This document shows positions 1 to 9,430 of a DNA stretch of 64,000 bases, in pieces. The stretch is taken from the NCBI GenBank assembly GCA_035048815.1, contig JAUCBN010000011.1, positions 16,136,001 through 16,200,000 of the forward strand, in the 5' to 3' direction. Numbering within the stretch: position 1 is the first letter of the stretch; every line of letters starts with the position of its first letter. Both the position numbers and the translations under genes were made by a program. The notes beneath the pieces were generated by a model. That model saw nothing but the letters and a program-made list of their open reading frames with translations. It was not told the DNA's origin and searched no databases. The DNA comes from Abelmoschus esculentus (taxonomy: Eukaryota > Streptophyta > Magnoliopsida > Malvales > Malvaceae).

Positions 1-1039
1 CTAAGTATTGTTTTGCAAAGAAACTTATAAGTTATGTTTGAATTTTTATACTTCCTAAGACATCTATGTTCACCAGTAAGTGACTTCACTTGCCAAGATT
101 CAGAAGGCTCATTTAACTGAAGTGGTGAAGCCCATAAAACCTATGGACACCCAGCCTTACAAACTGCTTGAATTCTCTTACTGTCATTTTTTTTATCTTA
201 ACATTGTATCTATTATTGATGTTGTACATCCTAATAGCCTCCCTCAATATCTGTTTTGTTGCAAAAATTAAGCCCACCTTAATCTTTAGATTAGAAATAT
301 CAACAACGATATTAAATTCAGGATATCTAGGTTTTCTATTGGGACAATCAGAGTCTGACTCATCTAAACTATGTAATGAGTCAGAATGTACATCATCATT
401 CTTACTATCAATCTTAAAATTACCACTATTCTCTACTAGGTCCATGTACATTATCAGGAACCCAGTTAGAAATTTCATCCACTTCATTCTCACTATCATT
501 AAACCCAGACTCAGAGCTACTAGATTTTTTATTTTCATAGTTTAAATCTTCTGGGTCAGAATCAACACTAGCTTCAGTTTCAACAACAACTCATTCACTA
601 GTATCCTCAATATTTTGTTTATTTTCAATAATATCTTCCTCACTAGTGTTCTCAACATTCATTTCAGTTTCAACAGCATCTCCCTCACTAGTTTCCTCAA
701 CATCCATTTCATTTTCACCACTAACAGGATAGGGTATAAATTCCTTTAAATATAAATGAACATAATGATCCCTATATAATTTGCTAAGCATCTATAGAAC
801 ATCCTTATCACTACCTAGAGGCTTAACCTCAAATGGATTTTTAGAAACTCTCCAGTATATCTTTATTGTATAGGTTAAGTCTAATTGAGAAATCATATCA
901 GTAACCTCAAACATGCTCATTTTACCCATATCACATCGATCAAAATAATCCACAAAAGTTCTAGTATATACCAGTTTTCTTTTTTTGACAAAGAAACCAC
1001 CATAGTGAATGACTAATGTGAATTGGGGAGAATTTTGTT
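1..1039 (-). pseudogene. Decayed MULE (MuDR-type) transposase, N-terminal half
   Basis: Minus-strand reading begins near 1039 with QFTLVIHYGGFFV, the conserved N-terminal block of plant MULE transposases. It continues through LSKLYRDHYVHLYLKEF (about 790-740), an acidic repetitive linker, and then PRYPEFNIVVDI and FATKQILREAIRMYNI near 330-220, which is the MuDR DNA-binding region. Next come CP-VLWASPLQ and SLTGEHRCLRKYKN (120-20), the start of the zinc-binding and catalytic part. The frame is broken by a stop near 790, by further stops between 540 and 590, and by a frameshift near 150, so it cannot be expressed intact. The catalytic DDE domain lies outside the window. In a live element this protein would bind the terminal repeats and cut DNA. 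Family call is confident; exact exon limits are not. Confidence 0.75.
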
Positions 1040-2022
1040 CTACATAATAAAAAAGACAAAGAAATATTCTAAGTCAACACTACAAGACAAACTTTAAGAT
1101 ATAAAAATAACATTAATTCTTCAACTAACCAATAAAGTAATACTATACCCCACAAACTTGTTTCTTACAACATAGTTATTTCACATGTAAAAATTTCAGA
1201 TCAAGCAAGCACATACCAGACAAAGTACAACAACATTACTTTTTGAACAAACATTGATAAGAACATGTGCAGAAATCACAATCAAATTTCAGTAAGCACT
1301 AGTCAAATTAATATATAACCAAATTTTAGTAAACAATATAATCAAAATCTAAAGTTAACCAAATTTAAGTCAAAAACACATAATACATACATATAATCAA
1401 GTTAACCAAATTTAAGTCACAAAATCCTAATCAAATTTTAAGTAACAAAATTTTATTAAACTCTAATAAAATTTCGATAATCAAGTTTAATCAAATCCTA
1501 ACCGATTTTTTCACCAGTTAACCAAAATAAAAAGTTTAATTAAATCCTAATTGATTCTTAAAAAATTTAAAATTGAAAACTTACAGTATAAGGTTTCACG
1601 TTTCTGTCTTCTTCGACGAACTCTACCCATGTCAACGTCGACTGAAATCAACGTAGGGGTAAATTTGCAAGGTTTTTCCTAGTTTAACAATAACCCAATC
1701 GATCAAATCGATCAAAGATGTAGAAAGAATGGGGGATTTTCAGGATTCTCTCGAGAGTTTTTTGGGAGTGAATGAAAAAGAAACTTTTGAGATTCTGAAG
1801 GTTAAAGTATTTTCAAACGTGGAAAGAAAAATAATATTAATTGACACATATACATCACCGTTTGTTTTTAACAACCACACCGGATTCACCGTTAGTTTTT
1901 AACGACGGGTGACCTAAATAGGTAGGGTTTTAAAGTTGGGTGGCCTGATTGACGAGTTCGTTAGTTCGCTGGTCAAAATAGGTATCCCCAAATAGTTGGA
2001 TGGTCACTCGGGTAGTTTACCC
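1..2022 (-). mobile_element. MULE (Mutator-like element), right-hand part
   Basis: The element runs off the left edge of the window. Its right terminus is inferred at about 2022, where gtagtttaccc reads on the minus strand as a MULE-like start (GGGTAAACTACCC) followed by gagtgacc. The 9 bp after it (2023-2031, tttaattta) would be the TSD, but the left copy is outside the window. From 1040 to about 1900 there is AT-rich sequence that would be the 5' leader and long terminal repeat; a short possible first exon starts with an ATG at 1630, but the simplest splice to 1039 creates a stop, so I do not rely on it. Family assignment rests on the transposase remnant. Confidence 0.65.
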
Positions 2023-2316
2023 TTTAATTTATATTTTAGAGTTGAATCAATATCAATTAGATTTGGAATAAATAATGCTATCGAGGTCTTACCCTATATA
2101 ATAAATTAATCGGTTTGAATTTTATGCTTTTCACCATAATGGTCTCGAGTTCTAATATTATTCTAATATATTATTATTATTTTTTCTTCCTAACATCAGT
2201 AAATTACCATTTGTATTATTATTGAATTCGAATTTTTATTTTATTTACTGCTCAAACTTTATCGTTATATATCTTATATAATTTATTTTATTGTAATTAA
2301 AATTGCAGAATGTAAA

Positions 2317-4580
2317 ATGGTAGACAGAAGTGAACAACATAATACACCCACGATTACGTCAATACCAACCACTACAGTAATTTCTACCCCAATTTTTACG
2401 AGTGATGACAAAAGCCCAAAGCAAACCAATGATGCAGATCCTATGATCCTTCCTTTAACTTCGAGACATACATCAACAATTTGGACTCATTTTACAAGAA
2501 AGCAAATTAGGGAGAAAGTAAAAGCTGAATGTAATTATTGTAATAAGCAACTTGCTGAAGGACCAAGAGCAGGGACAAGTCACTTAACTAAGCATTCGAA
2601 GAAATGTGTGAAAAAAATGTTCAGATATTGTACAAACAAGATTATTGAGAGCACAAGCTAAGGATGATTCGAATGACACTCTTTCTTTGGCATCATATGA
2701 ATTTCATCAAGACCAAGGGAGAAGAGACTTGGCAGAAATGACCATTTTGCATTAATACCCCCTTAGTATTGTTGAGTATTATGGCTTTAAAAAGTACTCC
2801 AAGACACTTTAACCGGGATTCAAAGTTCCTTGTCGTAATACAATAAAAAAAACATCATGCAAAGATATGAGGCTGAAAAGGAAATAATAAGTACATTGTT
2901 GAGGAAAACAAATAGTAGGATTGCCTTGACCATTGACATGTGGACCTCAAAGAATCAAAGAAAGGGATATATGGCTGTCACGGTACATTTTATTGACAAT
3001 GATTGGAAACTTCAAAGTCGAACACTTAGGTAATATAATTTTCTTTGTTTCTTTAATTTGTTTATGTTAAGTTATTTATTTTATATATGTTAAGTTTTAT
3101 GCATTCATTATTTTAGAAGTTTATTCCTTTATGAGTTTTACTTTATTTTATTTAATGTGTATATACATGTCACGTTAATATGATAAGTTTTTATATGTTC
3201 CGACACCTCATACGGCTGAAGTTCTTGCTGAATATTTGAAAGAATGCATACTCTTGGAATATTGACATAAGGTTATCTTCTATAACTATGGATAATTGCA
3301 CAACTAATGATGTTATGATTGATATTTTACGTCAAAAATTTCCTTATGGTTAACTTATGTTGAATGGACGTTTTCTTCATATGCGTTGTTGTGCTCACAT
3401 AATTTAATTGTTCTAGATGGATTGAGTGCTGTGATAAAAAATGGTCTTGATAGAATTAGGGATAGTGTTGCTTTTTGGACTACTTCAAACAAAAGAAATA
3501 AAAAATTTGAACAAGTAGCAAAGCAACTAAGTGTTCATGGATGCGCAAAAAAATTACAATTTGATTGCAAGACTAGATTGAATTCGACTTATGATATGCT
3601 TATTGTTTCTTTAAAGTATAAAGAGTTTTTTGTTGTCTTGAGTGACTGTGAAAGTTTGTTTAAGAATCCACCACTTAATGAGGATTGGAACAAGGTAGAA
3701 AAAATTTGTGAATTATTGAAAGTGTTTAATGGTATTACACTTATATTTTTTACCTCAAAATATCCCACAACAAACAATTATTTTCCATGTATTTGTGGGC
3801 TTAGAATAACAATGTCAAGTTGGCTTTCATCTCCTTGGGATTATATAAGAAAAATGTTGTTAGTAATGTTAGAGAAGTATAACAAGTATTGGGCTGATGT
3901 TAACGATCTTATGGGAGTGACCACTATTCTTGATCCTAGGTTCAAGTTGAAATTGATTCCTTTTATTTTGATAAAATTTATGATGAGTTTACCGTTCAAG
4001 CTGAAATTGATAAAATTGAAGGTCTGTTACGTGAATTGGTGGATGAGTATGGATATAAGAATGACAAAAATCAAGCTAGTAAGAGCAAAATCAAGTGTGT
4101 TGGTTTTTTCAGCACCAAGAGAAAAAGAACAATATTGAATGAGTTTGTTGAATATGTAGTGAAAGATAATGATGAAATTTTAGAAAAATCAGATTTGGAT
4201 AAGTATTTGGAGACTCCAAACATACCACTTGTTGATGATTTTGATGTTCTTAATTAGTGGAAAACAAATGGAAATAGTTATACAATTCTTCAACAAGTAG
4301 CAAAGGATATTTTGAGCATTCCTGTCTCTACTGTTCTATCAGAATCCGCATTCAGTACAAGTGGAAGAGTAATTGGTCCTTATCGTAGTCGACTACTTCC
4401 AAAGACAATTGAAGCATTAATGTGTGCTCAAAATTGGCTTTGGGCTGATATCAAAGGTAAAATCATTTTTAATCTATGTTAATATACAAAATTATACTTA
4501 GTTTTCCTATTAAAGTTTCTTTACTTATATTAATTTTGTCTTTTATTATATATGTAGGGACCGCTGAATTTAAAATGTAG
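2317..4580 (+). pseudogene. hAT transposase, RICESLEEPER-like, decayed
   Basis: The N-terminal exon (2317-2661) encodes a BED zinc finger: WTHF, then CNYCNK, then HLTKHSKKC supply the Cys/His ligands. After a stop at 2659 the protein can still be followed: LTIDMWTSKNQRKGYMAVTVHFID (first catalytic region, 2925-2995), a probable intron at 3030-3187 (GT-AG), VPTPHTAEVLAEYLKEC, then a long frame at 3386-4138. The C-terminal hATC dimerisation block is at 4260-4456 and includes LSESAFSTSGRVI and RSRLLPKTIEALMCAQNWL. A second probable intron is 4457-4558. Stops near 2659, 3270, 4138 and 4257 and at least two frameshifts show that it is dead. The role in a live copy is cut-and-paste transposition. 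The family assignment is firm because BED finger and hATC are both present in order. Confidence 0.85.
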
Positions 4581-4849
4581 CTCTTTCAATTTGAAGACAT
4601 AAAGGATGATGATTGTAATGTAGACTGAAATTTGAGATTTGTGTCAAAGAATAAAAAAATTATGTGTTTGTGTTTTATATTTTTAGACTTTAATTGGGTG
4701 ATCATGTATTAAGAACTTGGTTTACTTTAAAACTTATGTTAATCCTCAACTCAATTAGTCTTTGGTTTATTTTATTATGCTTCTTAATTTAGTGAATTTA
4801 ATTAAACATGTTTGTTTTGTGCTGTTATATAATATGTGAAGTTGCTGCC

Positions 4850-5070
4850 ATGTGGTTATAGATGGGTATAGGTGGGTATAAGATGGGCGATGATTATCCA
4901 TTTGGGTAGTGGGTGTGGGTATGGATTTTAAAACATATTCGCGTGGGTGGGTGTGGATTTAAAAATTCTACCCATCGTGGTTGGGGAAGGTAATGGATAT
5001 AAAAATATTAAATGGGTATAGGGATGGGGGGAGGGGTATCCGCACCCGCCCCGCCCATTTACAATCCCTA
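4850..5070 (+). repeat. hAT 3' subterminal repeats and terminus
   Basis: Many short GGGTA/GTGGG-type repeats on the plus strand (gatgggtata, ggtgggtata, gggtgtgggta, gggtatccgcaccc) lead to the terminal cccatttacaatcccta. Arrays of this kind next to hAT ends are usually transposase-binding sites. The run 4580-4850 is AT-rich 3' UTR with nothing recognisable. Confidence 0.6.
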
Positions 5071-6423
5071 CTCTTATCTCCGAGGAAGGGCAATTACCAT
5101 CGTTGATGTGGTCATCAACTCCCATTTCGGTTTCTACATCACAACTGACGAACATGCTACGTTCGTAGCCGCCCTAACATCTAACGACTACGAAATGATG
5201 AAGACATAATTCTGTATACCGGGAGCGGAATGGAACACGAGAAAACACTGCAGCTCTGTCAGACGCCGAGATTTAAGATCGAAAACAATGCCGTGGAACA
5301 CCTTTATAAAAAGGAATCTACTACCCACATTTCATAATCAAACAGTGAATAGGCCACGACTAGCACTCATCTATTCGATCATCCACAACCACAGGATCAA
5401 TGTCGGCCGCATCATAAGTGATCAGATATTCGAATGTGCCGTCAAGGACAAAGGTATATTAATTTTCCCATGCTTAATTACTGACTTGACAAGATATGAA
5501 GGCGTACCGACACTACCCACTAAAACATACACCCTAGAGAGAAAGGGATGGACCAGAGATGTCTATATCAAAAGAATACAAGTGGAGGAAAATGTTCCAC
5601 AAACTTTCATTCCACCTTCTAATGAACCTCAGTCAACCGAAGCAACACAACCTCAAACCAACATAGAAGACACTGCCCCAACATCATCAGAAGTTTGGAC
5701 ATTATGTACCGAATGGAGATAAGGCAACTAGTCTTCATAAACTATGTCCGGGAGTTCAATACCGCAGTCATAGTCACCATACTAGAAGAACTCCCAACCT
5801 GTTTGACTGTATTCCCCGAGTTTACATTCGACCTCTTCATGCCACAACAACCACCTACTCCCGCCACTGCCAGAACAACTTCTGTGTCTGCCATAGTTCC
5901 ATTGTTTCCTATTGCCACAACTGCAGCTACAACAACTGAACCATTCTCTGTCGATTCCGCAGCAACAACCAAGAAACAAAATTCGAACCAACCCGCTGCC
6001 ACACCAGTAGACTCCAACCCACTTGATTGGAGGAACTCCTCCGATGAAATGGAATCACTTATGAAAATAATCAAGGATTCCATTGCTCCCGAACCCAACA
6101 AAAAGAGGAAGGCTCCTTGTTCTGTGACAACAACTTCCTCGATCGACCAGGACACGGAAGACAAGCAAGTGCGAGACCTCACTCCCATTCGATTCCAACC
6201 ACCACGCTCGGCCGAAAAGCCAATGGTGAGCCCATCAAAGGCACCTGCCGAGAAGCCCCCGGATCCAACAAATTTCAAAAAGGGCAGTAGTCTTCCTTTA
6301 ATTTTTTTATGTTTCTTTTCTTCGATTTTCTTTTATTTTTTTCTATCTTTTTTTTTTCTATGCATTGAGGATAATGCATCCCTCGAGTTTGGGGGAGTAT
6401 TGGTCCTATTTTATAACATGTAA
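5071..6423 (+). pseudogene. Athila env-like ORF (plant retrotransposon third ORF), 5'-truncated
   Basis: The reading frame enters at 5071 (SYLRGRAITIVDVVI) directly at the hAT end, so its N-terminus was cut off by that insertion. The 5288-5722 segment has the conserved core (NTFIKRNLLPT, HNRINVG-like spacing, GILIFPCLI, YTLERKGWTRD) shared with the ORF at 50571-51870 here; I believe Pfam groups such proteins as a putative plant transposon domain. A frameshift near 5695-5722 moves the reading to 5695-6423, a Thr/Pro/Ser-rich tail ending with a basic segment (NKKRKAP). A stop at about 5207 is also present. In Athila elements this ORF lies between pol and the 3' LTR; its function is unknown and I see no transmembrane envelope structure in it. 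Confidence 0.7.
6360..6396 (+). promoter_or_regulatory. Hairpin followed by internal polypurine-tract-like run (copy A)
   Basis: ATGCATT (6360-6366) and AATGCAT (6373-6379) form a perfect 7 bp inverted repeat around loop GAGGAT. It is followed at once by cctcgagtttggggga, a G run like the one at the LTR border. The same arrangement recurs at 7158, 52159 and 52940 with different stem sequences. Confidence 0.6.
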
Positions 6424-6729
6424 TATCTGCAATGTATGGAAAATTTTCTTAATTGCCTTAATCATTGTGACTTTAATTCTGCCTTATCAACTGCCTTTAT
6501 ATGCAATTTTTTTAAGTCTGTTGAATTTTATTGAAATTACCTCGGTAGTAATATATTTTCCAGCGGCCGCCGCAGTCTGAACCCTTCAACAGACTTAAAG
6601 TCTAAAAGGTTTGCTAGGATTAATACTTAAGATTAGACTATGAGCCTGAAAACTTTCAAACACTGCTAGTCTTAGTTGATTTTAAAAGTTTTTTTTTGAA
6701 AAGCAATAAGGACTTAGACTTAAGTTTTA

Positions 6730-6881
6730 AACTAGAGGTTCCTATCATCGGATCTAGTTAGTCCATAGAGGTGCCCATCACTGACTCTAGGACTTAGACT
6801 TTCTCCCACTTACTAGAGGTTCCCGAAATTGGCTCTAGTAAGTATAGCTAAACACTTGAGGCGCACGAAACTGTCTCAAGT
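6730..6881 (+). repeat. Array of four short hairpins in Athila 3' UTR
   Basis: Inverted repeats: AACTAGA 6730-6736 / TCTAGTT 6753-6759; TAGAG 6766-6770 / CTCTA 6785-6789; ACTTACTAGAG 6808-6818 / CTCTAGTAAGT 6833-6843; ACTTGAG 6854-6860 / CTCAAGT 6875-6881. Loops are similar (ggttcccgaaattgg and relatives). The stems change between TAGAG/CTCTA and TTGAG/CTCAA while staying paired. The rest of 6424-7150 is non-coding AT-rich UTR. Confidence 0.6.
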
Positions 6882-7152
6882 AGTATAAGTATATAGAAAT
6901 ATATATTTATATACAATTAGGGTTAAAAAGAAAAAGAAGATTTGAATAAAAATTTAAGTTAGAAGTCTTGAGCTAGAAAAATGATCAGAACTTCGAAAAT
7001 CAGTTTTGACACAGCTACGCACACACCCAGTAAGACTCATAGTCTAGTTTCAAGGAATTCCTAGAACCTAGATGAGGCCAAGTTAAGAAAAGAGTTCTGC
7101 CGCGGCAAGCAGGACGATATATTACTTTAAAATTCCTGACTTAATTCTATAT

Positions 7153-7197
7153 TTTGCATTGCTTGAGGACAAGCAATAGTTCGAGTTTTGGGGTATT
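7153..7197 (+). promoter_or_regulatory. Hairpin plus polypurine tract at the 3' LTR border (copy B)
   Basis: ATTGCTTG (7158-7165), loop AGGA, CAAGCAAT (7170-7177) is a perfect 8 bp stem. It is followed by agttcgagttttgggg (7178-7193), the polypurine tract that would prime plus-strand DNA synthesis, and then by the LTR start at about 7198. Confidence 0.65.
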
Positions 7198-8535
7198 TTA
7201 TGAGTGCCTAAAAATCCTAATTTTTATATCATTTTACCACTCAATTATTGTCAATCAAGGATAGATTTAAGGATAATAATGAGCAGTTCTGCTTATTTTT
7301 TCCATAACTCAGAATCTAATTACATAATTTACAAATTTATCTATTATTTGGAATAAAACAGATGCATTTGATGGTTTTCTTTCTTATATAAAAAATACAT
7401 CATAAGAATGGCCAAATAAGAGGATTGATACTGCATTATAGAGGAGCACCTGTCATGACAACATTTTGTAGGCCGCCGCAGCAGAGTAAAGATAACAACT
7501 GATGCTCGACAAAAAGAGAAAAAGACGCCGAATTTAAAGGACATAAAGCAAGGAAAGACAGAACCAATCTGAAGGGTCAAGCCTCGGTCAAACGGTCAAC
7601 ACGGAAAGAAGAGATATTTTAGAAAATAGAATAAAGTGTCCTAGTTTAAGTATGAGTTGAATTCTTTTCCTTGTACAATTCTTTCCTTACATGGAAGACT
7701 TTAACCTAGGGCTTGACCTATATAAGGCACATATTAGGTTTAAGTTAAGGGAGTCGAGTCGGATTCTCTATAGCATATATTCTTAGTCGCTGACTACACC
7801 ATGTTCTAAACTCATTTGGAGGTTTAGGTTGTTTGTGGAGTAGTTGGAGAAGAAGATTTTATTATCTTTGATATTTATTAATGCAAGACTTATTTCATAG
7901 TTTATTCTCTCTTGGCAATTACTTTTCTTTGCATATGAGCTCAAGATGATAGTATGTGAAGAAAAATCTATTTGTCTAATATTGGGAGAGTTAGGCTCAC
8001 GAAACGAGAGAATACAGTCTTTGCTTAAGGGCATTGACTAATCCGGTTTAGAGATAAATCGCCCAGGATTTCATCGATTAATAAGACGCGTGTGTTTGGT
8101 TGTTGTTCATCCTTGATTCATGCCAGGAGGTATCATCAAGACATGGACTTTAACAGTTTTCTTCGCTTAGAGATAAAGAGGAGACATACAAGGATGTTCT
8201 GTCGAACTATGGAAAGTTGATTTGTCGACAAGGCATAACCCCGCCTAGGTAGCTGCGGCGACCCTTAGTGCGACCTGTCGAGGCGACAATTCAACCCACT
8301 GCATTAATAAGTGGATAAATAATACAACTGGATTCTCCTCTACAAAGCACTCAACCTGGCCTCACTTTCATTATATCCACTCTTATATTATTTTAGTTTT
8401 CAAGTAGTTAATTTAGTTATCTCAAATTCACAAATTACTTGTGTTTTTATTTTCAATAGTGCAAGTTTAAGAAGTAGTAAGGTCGACACAGTCCTTGTGG
8501 GTTCGATATCTCAAATACTATAATTTAACGAAAGG
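7198..8535 (+). repeat. Athila-type 3' LTR, decayed
   Basis: Starts at tatgagtgcc (expected TGATGAGTGC) right after the polypurine tract. It contains a TATA box ctatataagg at 7718-7727 and the recurrent GC-rich motif of this family just upstream at 7097. The last recognisable part, tccttgtgggttcgatat (8492-8509), corresponds to the terminal part of the 3' LTR at 52978-54307; the final TG..CA end is not found, so the LTR is probably truncated near 8535. ORF-like stretches inside it (for example 7344-7580) have no protein similarity that I recognise. Confidence 0.6.
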
Positions 8536-8589
8536 TGGAATTAACAGGACTTTCTAACCTTCACCACAACTTTAGGTCACGAGATTTCT

Positions 8590-9430
8590 TAAATCCTGAT
8601 AAAATGATTGATTTGTAGGAGAAAAGAAAGAACAACCTCGAGAAGAAGTTCGTGGATCTAAACATCAATATTATAATGGACGAGGATAAGAGAGTAAGAA
8701 CTTGTATAAGATTTACCCCTGTCCTGAGCTTAACAATTGGACTATTAAAAAAATTCTTATAATCTTTCGATCATTTACATAGTAATTCTTAAAACCATTT
8801 CCATGAACAAAGGTTAAAAACTATTTTCATTTGCCTTAGGTCTGAAGACAATAAAGGTTATTTTGTAAAGGTCCTAAATCCGCTATGGCAAACAATTCCC
8901 ATGAATGAAATCATAAATACAAACACAAAACAACAAATCATTCCGTTCGTTCATTTTTTTCATTTGTTGCCTTTGTATATATTCTTTCAACCATTTTCCT
9001 TCCAAGTCTTCGTATATCAATAGTATGAATGATTTTGAGTCTAAGTCGAAAATGATTTTTAACTAATCATGTGTTTGAAAGAGGTTAAAAACTATGAGGA
9101 TGAAAAAAATACAAAGTACCTAATGATTTGCTCATGATAATAAAAAACAAAGAAAAACAGATTTTGCCTCAAAAAAATTTAAATCTCGAGACCGAATAAT
9201 AAAAACGAAAGGTGAAAATTGGTGCACCCATAAAAAATCCAATACGGACAGTTGCACAACAACAGTGTACAAATCATAATAAGGGCACCAACTCTTATAA
9301 TAGCTCTGTATAAATCATAGGGATAGGACAAGAGTAAGGTTTCTTGTTCCCTTGGTATTTTGTGCTCATCCTTGGGCAAATTTATGACCTCTAAGCTTGT
9401 GGCTAGAACACTAAACTTATTAAGGACCAC
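8590..9430 (+). pseudogene. Ogre/Tat-like protease-intron-RT border fragment, decayed
   Basis: Plus-strand readings parallel the intact Ogre of this window. PCPELNNWT near 8722-8750 matches the end of its protease ORF (PCLPDEKLDNWT). An AT-rich stretch with ggcaaacaatt (8885) resembles its intron. MNDFESKSK (9025-9050) and KEKQILPQ with KVKIGAP (9147-9228) match the leader of its RT exon (EEKQILPHQ, EVKIGTT). From 9290 to 9350 the minus strand instead reads PIPMIYTELL, a motif of Ogre-like gag, so the fragment may be two pieces meeting head to head near 9230. Stops are frequent. The first part is well supported by the alignment within this window; the second is tentative. Confidence 0.55.

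Larger units (their letters stand above)
2290..5070 (+). mobile_element. hAT transposon, 5' end not found
   Basis: The body is a hAT transposase pseudogene (2317-4580). The 3' end is at 5070, where a G-run-rich subterminal region closes with cccatttacaatcccta, the mirror of the usual plant hAT start tagggattgtaaatggg. The adjacent 8 bp ctcttatc (5071-5078) would be the TSD, but I cannot find a second copy or the 5' terminal repeat between 2023 and 2316, so the 5' end is deleted, rearranged or beyond the MULE. The right flank is in the middle of an Athila env-like reading frame, so the hAT inserted into that older element. 2023-2316 itself is AT-rich with no gene. Confidence 0.65.

Noticed and set aside
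113..545. Plus-strand frames at 80-271 and 168-545
   Set aside because: Antisense shadows of the minus-strand MULE transposase.
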